Source: Lactifluus volemus (taxonomy: Eukaryota > Basidiomycota > Agaricomycetes > Russulales > Russulaceae). Taken from it: a stretch of 64,000 nt of DNA. Numbering within the stretch: the first letter of the stretch is position 1; every line of letters begins with the position of its first letter. The stretch lies in contig WTXI01000010.1 of the NCBI GenBank assembly GCA_022376515.1, positions 930,001 to 994,000 of the forward strand, read 5' to 3'. Below, piece after piece: positions 1 through 10,358 of the stretch. The translations under genes were made by a program, and so were the position numbers. The notes beneath the pieces were generated by a model. It was not told where the DNA came from. It ran no database searches and saw nothing but the letters and a program-made list of their open reading frames with translations.

Positions 1-594
1 GCGACCCAATGGGTGACGTGACTGTGGGGAGGCCTGGAGGCTGGAGGATGCTGTGCCGTCCTGTACACCCGGACTCATCTTCCGGTGACAACTTGAAGGT
101 AGAGGTGGCGGCGCAACTCCTCGTCAACGACGACCGGCACGTATCAGCGCACACAGCTCACGGGGGGAATGGATTTCCGAGTGCAGAGTTAGGTAGGGTC
201 ATCAGGAACCAGCACGGGGTTTGTAAACCTAATCATCTATCTCCTTCATGAAAATAAATTCTGACTCATGGGACTGAAAGTGTAATCATATAGCTTTGTA
301 TCTCATGTACGTAGCACATTTAAAAAATACTGATTTGGGCGAGGGTGGAAGGTAACCCTAGGGGTGCCGGCTCCTGATGACTCCTAAGTTACCTTACAGT
401 TTCCATCAATTCGGAAATGACTCGGTCGTCCCACCAGCGCCCATACCGTAATTTGGGAAAACGGGCTGTGACACAGCTATACAGTACAACGTATCCACGA
501 AGCCCACATATTCAATCAATCGCTGTGGTCGTTGACTCATAAAAGAGGTGGCAGCAGAGTTTCATTCCGTTTTTTTAGCTTTACATCCCATCCC
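1..594. other. Intergenic / upstream of BCS1-like gene
   Basis: No coding region can be supported here. One 80-codon open frame at 9-251 has no recognisable features and no splice-consistent continuation. The stretch from about 250 to 594 is probably the promoter and 5' UTR of the downstream AAA ATPase gene. Confidence 0.4.
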
Positions 595-2632
595 ATGGGG
601 TCTCTTTTCCAGGTCACGTCCATTGTTCAGCCTCTGCTTTCGTTCAAGCAATTCCCGATGAACAGGAGCAACGAGACTGCAATTGAACCAAACGACTCGT
701 TTACGGATGTGGTCCAGAAACCTACTCAGCCTACGCCATCCATGTCGTTGATGTCAACTCAGACTGATATTTCCTCAATGCTGACGTCCATGGCGTCTTT
801 GCCGTCTTTCTCTGCCCTTCGAGATTACATGAAATTTTTTGTTCTTGGTGGTGCCTTCGAGGTTCTACGTCGCACCTACTCGGCTTCTTATTCAAGTCTC
901 ATTGAGAGGTTCTTCATCAGGGCAAGCTTTGACAGCGAGGACGATGTCTATCGTGAGCCTCTTTTCCTTCATAATCCGACGTCTAGTTTACCTATAATCA
1001 GATTGGATGATGTTCTGGCTATCCACTCTTCCCCAATGGCGTCAGTTTCGAGACTTTATAGTTACTACTAGTCGCCACCGCATAGAAGATGGCGGCAACG
1101 ACATTGACGAGGATGCATCCTATGAACAGCGACAGCGAAGACGACCTCTTCGATTTTTACCCTCGTATACCTCGAACTATAGGATATGGTATAAGGGCAG
1201 ATTGATCACTATCTCCCGGACCAAGGACGACCACTACACCTGGCCCCCAGATCGGTCGACTCTAGCAATCACGTAAAGTCCCTTGTCGATAATGGTGACG
1301 TAGTATCCTAAGTTCTTCTTGTAGCATCTTCTCTCTTGACCGCTCCATCCTCGACTCCCTGATTCTTGAGGCCAGGGAGAAGTGGATGTCCGCCAAAGGT
1401 GACAAAATTCAGATTTTTGCCAACGACAGGTCTGTTTCGTAGTTTCAGCCCAAGACGGGTTGTTCGTTGATACGATTCATCTCACATTCAGCCGTGATTG
1501 GAAATACATTAATTCGCGTGTCAAACGCCCTTTGAACTCCATCGTACTGGACAATGGCATCAAGGAGCTCCTTCTTGAGGATGCTCGTGAGTTCATGAGG
1601 AGTAAGCAGTGGTATCTCGACCGGGGTACGTCCGTGAAGTTCTCTTCAGCATTCCGTTAACGTACTCCTGTAGGTATTCCCTTTCGGCGAGGTTATCTTT
1701 TCTATGGCGCGCCTGGCACTGGAAAGACTTCCATCATTCACAGCCTTGCGGGAGAGCTTGACCTTGACATTTACATCGTATCCCTTTCGAAGAGCGATCT
1801 CGATGACAGCACCCTCAATACATTGATGTCTTCGCTTCCTGAGCATTGCATTACAGTCATGGAGGACATCGATGCCGCGTTCACGCGTGGTGTCACTCGC
1901 AGTACTACCGGCACTGAGCTCGAGGATCCCCGCTATCGTGATCCCGAGCTCCGTGATCTGCCGCGAGATGCTTCTGAGACTGGCCGCCGTGAGGGCCAAG
2001 GACAGCAACCCGGCCAACTTCCGGGAGATCCCTCTGCAGGGAAGGAGTCCAAAATCACGCTCTCAGGCTTGCTCAATGCCCTCGACGGTATCTCGGCACA
2101 AGAAGGTCGTCTACTCTTCGCAACCACTAATCGATACCATACGCTCGACCCCGCACTCACCCGTCCAGGTCGTATGGACCTTCATGTCGAGTTCCGTCTC
2201 GCTAGTCAGCACCAGGCAAAGGAACTGTACAGGCACTTCTATGCCCCTGACCCTCCTAAGAAAGCTTCGGTGGATGGAGACGAGGACGATGCTCTTATTG
2301 CCCCTGGGTATGCCGCGCAGGTGAAGGTAGACTCTGGCCCCACGGCAACCTCATCGAATGGCGTTTTGCCCACCGAGGCGCCCAAGTACAACGGCATTGT
2401 ACATTCAGCACGTGCGCCAGAGCTATCAAGGGAAGAAATCGAGCAACTCGCGGAAACGTTCTCGAAACGGATCCCCGAACGCGAGATGTCGATGGCGAGT
2501 TTGCAGGAATTCCTGATGACTTACAAGGTGCGGCCGTTTGAGGCGGTAGATGAGGTTGAGAAGTGGGTTAAGGAGACGCGAGAGAGGCAGGATCGGAGAG
2601 CTGAGGCAAGAGCTGCGGGTGCTAGTGCGTGA
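595..2632 (+). CDS. BCS1: BCS1-like AAA ATPase (five exons, about 608 aa)
   Basis: AAA ATPase of the BCS1 family. In yeast, Bcs1 is a mitochondrial inner-membrane translocase/chaperone that delivers the Rieske Fe-S protein to complex III; fungi also carry extra paralogues of uncertain role. Exons 595-952, 1002-1272, 1325-1429, 1492-1625 and 1674-2632 sum to 1,827 nt in one frame. The start is the first ATG in frame (595); upstream codons lack an ATG. A hydrophobic stretch near residues 80-95 fits the N-terminal membrane segment, followed by the BCS1-specific domain (SRVKRPLNSIVLD...). Walker A is GAPGTGKTS near 1,709 and Walker B-like VMEDIDAAF near 1,857. The second AAA region has LLNALDGISAQEGRLLFATTN and an arginine finger region (RPGRMDLHVEF). 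The C-terminus is charged and helical. The 3' half is duplicated at 4.7-5.5 kb. The family call is firm; orthology to the true complex III chaperone rather than a paralogue is not shown. Confidence 0.88.
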
Positions 2633-3192
2633 AAAGCTTCGGATGAGATAGATCATTTGGAATATCCTTTAGACATTTGTAACACATCTTTCACGGACAC
2701 ACTAAGTTACGATAGAGGTCCCGAATGGCATGCGTTCATCCGGTGATCACCACCGTTCGCGAATGACTCATGTTGATGTCCTGTTTTCAAGGGTGATCGA
2801 GGGGCAGCAGCAGAATACCTGATGGTAGTTATGTAGTGCGTAGACGGGGAAACAAGAGTGAGTCGACGACGCCGCTGCTGTCTGGCCATTAGCAACAAAA
2901 GTGTCCATATGTATTAGAAAAAATCGGCAACGATCGCGCTCGATAGTCAACTCTACTGTCAGCAAAGTAGAAGTAACTAAGCAAAGAGAAGGCCGAGAAG
3001 GTCACGTGTCCCTGTGCGCACCAAGAATGTGCCGCACTTCCTACTGTACTCTAATTAGTTGCTAACCATCAACTGAAGTCGTGCAGCCATGCCATATGCA
3101 ATCGGGAATTGGAACTTTTTATAAGGGCATGCAAACTGCTACTACATTCTTCACAAGCTTCACCACCCAAGTCAGGCATATCCGAGTTGCGA
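2633..3192. other. Intergenic segment inside the duplicated block
   Basis: 3' flank of BCS1 and promoter of the secreted-protein gene. It is closely matched by 5483-6075 (for example the shared stretch around GATCGAGGGGCAGCAGCAG), showing that the duplication includes non-coding DNA. Several small open frames here are not conserved between the two copies and are not called. Confidence 0.6.
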
Positions 3193-3877
3193 ATGTCATA
3201 CCCAACTGTACTTACATTCCTGCTCCTCCTTTCTGGTTTTTCATTTGCCCAGGATGGGGTCACATCTCCGTCCTGTACTATTCCGAACAGTTACCTGGTA
3301 CGACCGAGAGATTTTGTTTGGTCAGACGTTTTTCAAAAGTTGACATGTATTGCATCGTCCAGTTTAACGTCCCCAATACCGATCAAGACCCGTGTAAGGT
3401 AGCGGCGCATGTGCTGGCAGCTTGCAATAATGGCGGTATGTCATTTCCCTCGTGTTTGTCACCCTCGCGTCGTGATCATTTCTCGTAGTGTATGATATTC
3501 CGACATCGGAGTACCTGTTTTTCACACCAGAGGATTCAAGTTTTGTTGGCGGAGACCTATCATGCAAGTGCAACACCATCACATATTCGCTTTTAGCTGG
3601 GTGTAGCTATTGCCGGGGAGGTTTTTGGGAAAGGTATGTTTCATCAAATGTTTCAAATCCTTCTCTCGAATTCACGTTCGCCAACCTCTTATTAGCTGGT
3701 CACAATATTCCTCCGGCTGCACATCACCCAGTCCTCCTCACGATCCTCCCTCTCACGGCGTAGAGATACCCAGGTGGGCTTTATGGCATATTGAGGTGAG
3801 TTTATTCATGTCAGTTCCTGACATGTACTAGTATTGATTGATCATCTTAGAATGATTATTGGTCAGTACCATTTTAG
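3193..3877 (+). CDS. Small secreted Cys-rich protein, copy 1 (about 149 aa, shortened C-terminus)
   Basis: Begins with a clear signal peptide (MSYPTVLTFLLLLSGFSFAQ). Exons 3193-3297, 3363-3435, 3489-3633, 3696-3795 and 3851-3877 keep one frame (450 nt). Ordered motifs are DPCKVAAHVLAAC, then a C-x-C followed by TYSLLAGCSYC, then WSQYSSGC, then IPRWAL. I recognise this order from a large, unnamed Agaricomycete family of secreted or single-pass membrane proteins; no function is established. The paralogue at 6076-6970 has a longer last exon with two more cysteines; here the final exon gives only about eight codons before the stop, so this copy may be degenerating. The fifth exon is the least certain. 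Paired cysteines suggest an extracellular, disulfide-bonded protein. Confidence 0.6.
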
Positions 3878-4729
3878 TAATGATAGATGGTTTAGATGGA
3901 TTAGCCTGAGAAAGCCCGGAACCTGTGATGAAGTGATCACTCACCTTGAAACTGGATAAACCGATATCCATCCGTGTTCCAGTAAATCAACATTATTGTG
4001 TTAAATTTATTTAAATCGATATTCAGGTCAGCCATGTGGCTGGCCTCGAAACCATGTTTCTACCCACTCTTCCTCCTCCTCCTCGTCTCATCTTTCGAGC
4101 CTGAAAGAAGACAAGGTTTCTAGGCACGGCGCATTGGCTATCGTCGTAACACTTAACACCTACTTCGAACGCGCAAGTCACGGACCAGTGCGGCCTAACC
4201 CATTAACTGGTCATGGTAGTAAGTTAAGTGATAACCTTTGAGATGAACTACTTCGTCGTATCGCTCCGGGACAGCGGGCGCCAAAAGACTCTACGAGAGT
4301 GCCGCTTCCGAGTTCCAAGTACCCCTCGAAATCAGTGTGCGTCAACGCTAGTTGTTCTGACGATTTTTGAACGAGTCCCTCGTGAGCCCTACAGATAATC
4401 TATCTGCTCCTCCAACAATCTCTAACTCCAGGGGCTCTTTCTTTAACGAAGCGTAAAATTGCGTCGCACGCGCCGCACTGTCCACCGGCGGAGGAGGTCC
4501 CGGGTTCTTCGAGGAAAAATCATCCGCCCACCCTGCAGTCGTATTTGCCCTCACTCTGATTTTGGACCGCACTCAGGTTTCCGATCTTCCGAGTGCTTTC
4601 CAGAAGGTTCCTCTTCGTGACCGCCCAGGAGAAAGGCGGATATGGTCGGTAGATCTAGCAGGGGAGGTGAAAACGTTAGAGTGTGCCAGTATAGTAATTC
4701 TTGCTGGCGGCGCTCAAACCGGCCGAGCA
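3878..4729. other. Non-duplicated spacer between units A and B
   Basis: Holds no confident gene. Short open frames exist on both strands (minus 4348-4572, plus from 4562), but no domain is recognisable and none has a convincing start. Part of it could be a remnant of an unrelated gene joined to the BCS1 fragment at the duplication breakpoint. Confidence 0.4.
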
Positions 4730-5482
4730 TTGCAGGAGGACATCGATGCTGCGTTCACGCTGTCACTCGCAGTACCACCGGCACTGAGCTCGAGGATCCC
4801 CGCTATCGTGATCCCGAGCTCCGTGATCTGCCGCGAGATGGTCCTGAGACTGGCCGCCGTGAGGGCCAAGGACAACACCCTGGCCAACTTCCGGGTGATC
4901 CTTCTGCAGGGAAGGAGTCCAAAATCACACTCTCAGGCTTGCTCAATGCCCTCGACGGTATCTCGGCACAAGAAGGTCGTCTACTCTTCGCGACCACTAA
5001 TCGATACCATACGCCCGATCCCGCGCTCACCCGTCCAGGTCGTATGGACCTTCATGTCGAGTTCCGTCTCGCTAGTCAGTACCAGGCAAAGGAACTGTAC
5101 AGGCACTTCTATGCCCCTGACCCTCCTAAGAAAGCTATGGTGGATGGAGACGAGGACGATGCTCTTATTGCCCATGGGTATGCTGCGCAGACGAGGGTAG
5201 ACTCTGGCCCCATGCCAACCTCATCGAACGGCGTTTTACCCACCGAGGCCCCCAAGTACAACGGCATTGTACATTCAGCACGCTATCAACTTGAAGGGAA
5301 GAAATCGAGCAGCTCGCTCGAAACGGATCCCCGAGATGTCAATGGCGAGTTTGCAGGAATACCTGATGACTTACAAGGTGCGGCCGTTTGAGGCGGTGGA
5401 TGAGGTTGAGAAGTGGGTTAAGGAGACGCGAGAGAGACAGGATCGGAGAGCTGAGGCAAGGGCTGCGGGCGCTAGTGCGTGA
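4730..5482 (+). pseudogene. BCS1: Truncated BCS1-like AAA ATPase pseudogene
   Basis: Near-identical to the 3' part of the BCS1 gene at 595-2632 (LLNALDGISAQEGRLLFATTN, RPGRMDLHVEFRLAS). It starts mid-gene and so lacks the membrane segment, the BCS1-specific domain and Walker A. A 10-bp deletion next to the breakpoint and deletions around 5,281-5,340 shift the frame: one frame stops at 5,391, whereas the conserved tail (VRPFEAVDEVEKWVKETRER) is in another frame ending at 5,482. An ATPase lacking the P-loop cannot hydrolyse ATP, so this is a dead copy. Confidence 0.88.
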
Positions 5483-6075
5483 AAAGTTTCGGATGAGATA
5501 GATCATTTGGAATATCCTTTAGACATTTGTAACACCTCTCTCACGGACACGATCTCGATAAGTTACGATAGAAGTTCTGAATTGACATGTGTTCATCCGG
5601 TGATCACTACCGTGTGCGAATGACTCATGGTTGATGTTGTTGATGTCCTGTTTTCAAGGGTGATCGAGGGGCAGCAGCAGGATACCCGATGGTAGTTATG
5701 TAGTGCGTAGACGGGGAAACCTGAGTGAGTCGACGGCGCCACTGTCTGGTCATCATTAGCAACAAAAGTGTTCAAAAGTATTAGAAAAAATTCGGAAACG
5801 ATCGCGCTCGATAATCAACTCCTGTCAAAGGACCAGTAGGTTTCAGATTAGCTTGCACGAGAACTGCCAGTGCGGGCCCACTAGACGTAACTATGGAGCC
5901 GAGATAGAATTGAATGTAAGGTATTCATTTGCGCACCAAGAATGCGCCGCACTTCGTAGTGTACTTGCTAACCATCAACTGAAGTCATGCCGCTTGCAAA
6001 TAGTAAATTGGGGCCTTTTAAAAAGGCATACCACTACAAACTACTTCACCACCCAAGTCAGGCATAGTATCGCGA
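5483..6075. other. Intergenic segment, counterpart of 2633-3192
   Basis: Non-coding DNA between the BCS1 pseudogene and the second secreted-protein gene, homologous to the corresponding spacer in unit A. No separate gene is supported. Confidence 0.5.
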
Positions 6076-6970
6076 ATGTCATACCGAGCTGTGCTTACTA
6101 GTATATTCCTGTTCCTCCTCCTTTCAAGTTCTGGTTTTACCATTGCCGAGGCTCGGCATCATCATAGCTTGACATATCCGGCGTGTAATTGGCACGCCGA
6201 CCGATGGGTGAGCGATTTGTTTTGCCCAGACGCTTTTCAAGTTGACAGGTGATTGCATTGTCCAGACATGGAACTCCAACAATCAAAGCCCGTGTCTGCT
6301 CGCGGCGGCTATGCTGGCAGCTTGCAATAATGGCAGTATGTTGTTTCAGGTCGTATTTGTCACCCTCGCTTCATGATCATCTCTCGTAGCGTATCATATT
6401 CCGAGCGATAGCCGGTACAAGTTTTTCACACCAGACGAGTCAAGTTTTAGTGGCGGAGACGGATGCAAGTGCAGCACCACCACATATTCCCTTTTAGCTG
6501 CCTGTAGCCAATGCCAGAAAGGTACTTGGACAACGTATGTTTTAAATCCAAATCCTTCTCTCGAATCCACGTTCGGCACCAACATCTTATTACTAGATGG
6601 GCTCAATATTCCTCCGGCTGCACGAATAATGCCACTGCTAAGGCCTCCCGCACGTATGTCAATTATTATGCAAGACTTCTACTCTGTCCTGACAGAACCT
6701 TACCCAGTTTTCCTTATCCAACTCCCCTCAATATTCCCCTGTGGGCTCTACGTGTTATTGCAGTTAGTTTATTCATTTCTGTTCCCAACTTGAACTTGTA
6801 TTGATTGGTCATGATTATCCTAGGAAGATGGTTCTTGGGATTCCTCAATGTGCGATATTGATCCGTTCAACGACGCTTGCTTCGAAATAATCGCTCCCTT
6901 TACCATTTTCCCTAATTCCGAGCCATTCACTACCACATATCGTGCGGATGATCCTTCCTCATTTGAGTGA
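6076..6970 (+). CDS. Small secreted Cys-rich protein, copy 2
   Basis: Paralogue of the gene at 3193-3877 with the same order of motifs: signal peptide from MSYRAVLTSIFLFLLLSSSG, then SPCLLAAAMLAACNNG, CKCSTTTYSLLAACSQC, WAQYSSGCTNNAT and PLNIPLWAL. Introns are short and in matching places. The last exon (from 6,823) adds about 48 codons with two further cysteines (MCDIDPFNDACFE) and ends in TGA at 6,968-6,970. This copy matches the family organisation better than copy 1, so within the duplicated pair the secreted gene survives best here while BCS1 survives only in unit A. The function is unknown; location is probably extracellular. Confidence 0.62.
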
Positions 6971-7492
6971 GGTCGGCCATGTAGCTGGCCTTGAAACTAT
7001 GCTTCTACCCACTCTCGTCCTCCAAGTCTCACCTTGCCTCATTCGATTTCCTTTCCTCTACTCTCACCCCTTTTCTTCAATCACATCACAAGTTGGATTG
7101 CCACCTCGCCCTTATCGTCCCGACATCAGCCGTGTACACACTCTTTGTTTATTCCTTGTTATTCCCTTTCTTGCTGGGTGTTTCACTTCAGACCCACTCC
7201 ATTTATAACTCGACCTGCAGAAGCTATACCCACATACCCCTATGGACTACATCTGTGTCCATGTACATGCCTGCATGCTTAATTCTGATGCGTTAGCTAG
7301 CTACAATATGTCTGGTCTTGAAATATATCTCAGGCCCTGGTGAAGGAACACCCAACCATCACCAAGTCCCATTTCGTCGATATTTTAGTTAATCGATGGG
7401 GTACGTATTAAGTGTGAACGAGGGGTTTCGAGACGCTACCGCGAGGTCTTGCAAAACTATCAGACGTTCGTCGCCTAAGGGGTGGTAAATCC
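6971..7492. other. Intergenic, pyrimidine-rich
   Basis: Includes the tail end of duplication unit B to about 7,030. Overlapping plus-strand frames at 6,942-7,296 are Leu/Ser/Pro/Phe-rich products of pyrimidine-rich DNA and are not called. It lies between two 3' ends (secreted gene on plus, VPS9 on minus). Confidence 0.5.
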
Positions 7493-10143
7493 TCAATCCC
7501 CACCACCAATCTCCAACAGCGCTTCAATACTCCGTCCTAAATCCCCTTCGTTCGCCTCGAGTACCCATTCAATCACTTCCCGATCGACAGCCGGGAAGAT
7601 CTGGATCAGCGTCCCGCGCGCAGCATCGGCAGCCCGTGAATGTGCAGCGTCGATCTCGGCTTGCAGTCCTGGAATATCCAATCCTGCGGTGGGTGTTCCC
7701 GTCCTGGAGGTAGGGTAAAGATTCTGTGGTATTGCTAATGCCTGTGCCTGAGGCTGAATTGGTGGCCGTTGGGAAGGTGTGTCATCTACCAGTTTGTGCG
7801 ACGCTGGCGGCCGAGCAGGAGACGCTGAGGGCGATGGCGAGGTACGTCTCACCCAGGGTTTATATGGCGTGTGCGGCATGGAAGGACTGGGCGCAGACAA
7901 CCCCGGAGGTTGTTGTGCAGGTGTCTGCGGCGGGAATTGGGAACTCAATGCCTCCTCGGCACCATCCAAGGCCTCGGTGAAGATACGTCCGATGGCGCTC
8001 AGTGGTTTCGAAAGTGAATCTCCGGTACGTTGAAGGAACCGTCGTGCGTCGATATTTGGAAGTGTGAGTGGCGTTGCAGGCTCTTCGCCAGCATGCAGTG
8101 ATGGATGTGGTGAAAGTGCGGGAGGTGGTTGTGCGGAAGGCCGGCCAGGTATGGTAGAATTGAGGTTAACGGGAGACGATGAAGTAGATGAAGACGAGGA
8201 CGAGTGGAGAGGTGGTGATTGGGACCGCGAGGTCGGGAGAGTTTGGATGGCGACTTCGACGTTCCTGTGACTGATTGTTAGACTAAGGAGAAAACAGCAG
8301 TATTAACGCCTACTTCTCAAACTCTTCTTGTGTGATGTTGGATAACGACGTGTGGTCCATAGTTTCAATAAACGAAACGGCGCCCATCTGCACGAAATGT
8401 GAGTCCCTACTTGGGATGTCCGCCCGCACAGATAGGACATACCAAACTTGATAAGTAGTAACCAGCCTCGCTTTGTAGCTTTGTCGGATTCCGAAACCGA
8501 TTGATGAACCTTAAGTAATTGAGTTCCCAGAGAACTTGCTTTGGGGATATGGGCTTACTCCACGTTTGATAACAAATTCTCGGGATTAGTCTTAAGAACA
8601 ACGTATATCAGTATAGGGACGAAAGTATCGGCGCTCTCCTCAGAATTCAAGTGTCGTATTAGGCCTATATCCAATTTCCATCGTTATGTAGCGATCGCGG
8701 TTGGAAATAGATAGAAACGGACCAAAGATAACCTTGCAGCAATTCAGAATGCAAATCAGCTTGTCTCGGGGGGCTTTATAATGGTTTATTTTGACTAGTT
8801 CTACAATGGATTTAGTCAACAAGGTTGTGACATGAGTAGAGAGCAAGAACAAACCTTGTTGCGCAAATAATAAGAAGCCGTTCGAGCCTTCTGTGACGGG
8901 AACGTCAAGATGCGCGGGCTGGATCCACCCAAAGAGCGCTATCCGTTGAGTCAAAACGCGATCACGCTCCAGATCATCAGTCGTTATTGGTCGTGGAGGA
9001 TTCGAACGAGCGATCTGTGGAGTAAAGGTACTAGAAGAAAAGTTAACGGAGGGCAATGGCTGAAAGCGTGCAAAAAGTCCATACAAATCGTACAATCGAT
9101 TCATCACAAGTTTTTCCATGCCCTCGATCGCATTGTCGAATTCTGCGTCCGAGGCAGGCTTCCAAATGTCTGCTTCCCGCATCTTCTGTGAGATGAACTA
9201 CACCAATAGGGTGAGCACCGGCAGCGAAATAACAAGGAAGCAGCATCCTCACGTTGAGGAAGTCATTGATCAGTTTGACCTGGTCAGTAACCGTGAAAGT
9301 TCGTTTTGAGAAGTTGCTCAGAAATCTGACAACGCCATGTAAGTCTAATATGTGTCATGAGCGAGTGTGAGCGGATGGGACGGACGATCGCAAGTAACGA
9401 GCGACGGGTTCAGCGCTCTTGGTTTTCATCTGATCTAGAAACTTTTGAAAGTCAAACGGTGGGTCTTTATCCTTGCCTCCGGGCCTCTCCCGTGACGGAT
9501 TTTCTCTCCGCAGGACGTTCTGCACCTGCACCCCCGATTCGGACGACTGTACGAGCGGCGCAGTGCCCATCTTGGGAGATCCGCGCGCCTCGGTCTCAGC
9601 GTCCTGTTGCGAAGCAAACGATCCCGCGATGATAGGTGTCCGCAAAACGTCTGCCGTGTCTATCGACTGCGGCCGCGTTCTTGTCCCGGCGACGAGGGAT
9701 ATGTTCATGTTGGGCAGAGAAGGAAGCGCGAAGGAACGCGCGAGCGAGGAGAACGAGGGAAAAGTCGAGGAGGACGAAGGCGCCCCGGGTTCTTGCGGCG
9801 GAGACTGTCGGTCGGGGTCGGGATCCTGAATTGGAGGTGGGGCGGGTGCGGGGTGGCCCTCCGCATTTGCCCAGGCCTCCCGCGCGCTCAGTTCTTCATG
9901 ATGCGCTTGTGGATCGAACGTATCGAACGTATCTGTATGTGTAGGAGGTTCGAGTGTTGGTGTGCGATTATCATCTGCGTTGATCCCCCCTAAAGCTACC
10001 CCGTCAAGCACATCTGGGCCCGGGGTGTGGAGCGGCTGAGTTACTAGTAGAGAAGGTGGTGTTGACACGGTATCAATCCATGGATTGGACTCGGGCTGTG
10101 AGTCCCCTGCAGCGTGTAAAGAGTTGAGAGGTGGGGTTATCAT
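7493..10143 (-). CDS. VPS9: VPS9-domain Rab5 GEF with C-terminal CUE domain (nine exons, 738 aa)
   Basis: Guanine-nucleotide exchange factor for Rab5/Vps21-type GTPases in vacuolar/endosomal sorting. Exons (minus) are 10143-9386, 9325-9253, 9197-9085, 9030-8855, 8800-8723, 8664-8559, 8509-8443, 8387-8314 and 8264-7493, total 2,217 nt, frame closed. The N-terminal 240 residues are low-complexity. A helical bundle follows (FLSNFSKRTFTVTDQVKLIN), then a canonical VPS9 core: GMEKLVMNRLYDF, DDLERDRVLTQRI, LVKINHYKAPRDKLICILNC, ADTFVPILIYVVLK, NPENLLSNVE and FRNPTKLQSEAGYYLSSL. This includes the Asp and Tyr positions needed for exchange in the family. The last 40 residues form a CUE ubiquitin-binding module (IFPAVD...VLEANEGDLGRSIEALLEI). 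The VPS9-then-CUE order matches yeast Vps9p, which senses ubiquitinated cargo. The length exceeds yeast Vps9 because of disordered linkers. Confidence 0.95.
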
Positions 10144-10358
10144 GATTGTCCGTGGCGAAGTGCAGCGCAGCGAGCGGCCTGAGTATCTCTTTGGCGCTGT
10201 ATCGCAATATTAAGATCACGTAAAGCTTGCCATAGTTATACACAGTGCAGATACGCGTACAGAATACATCGGGCAACTAACATAATAATAGGCTAAACAC
10301 GTTCTTGCTGCGGAAAAATGAATCGGTGGCAGTGCAGGTCAGGTCTAATGCGCGCAGT

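Larger units (their letters stand above)
1838..4090. repeat. Segmental tandem duplication, unit A (with 4730-7030)
   Basis: Unit A covers the 3' half of BCS1, its downstream DNA, the secreted-protein gene and about 200 bp beyond it (shared GTCAGCCATGTGGCTGGCCT-like sequence at about 4,027 and 6,973). The 5' edge lies at the shared GAGCATTGCA at about 1,838 (unit A) and 4,732 (unit B). Homology runs for roughly 2.25 kb with scattered substitutions and indels, so the duplication is not recent. Confidence 0.8.
4730..7030. repeat. Segmental tandem duplication, unit B
   Basis: Second copy of the block starting at about 1,838. It starts inside the BCS1 coding sequence, so it lacks Walker A and everything upstream. 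It carries a frameshifted BCS1 3' end and a full secreted-protein gene. Sequence immediately 5' of 4,730 is unrelated to BCS1. Confidence 0.8.

Noticed and set aside
532..1071. Longer N-terminus for the BCS1-like protein starting upstream of 595
   Set aside because: The upstream codons in frame contain no ATG; the first ATG is at 595.
6942..7296. Overlapping plus-strand frames of 80-100 codons
   Set aside because: Products are Leu/Ser/Pro/Tyr-rich and reflect pyrimidine-rich DNA; partly inside the 3' flank of the duplicated block, with no start context or domain.
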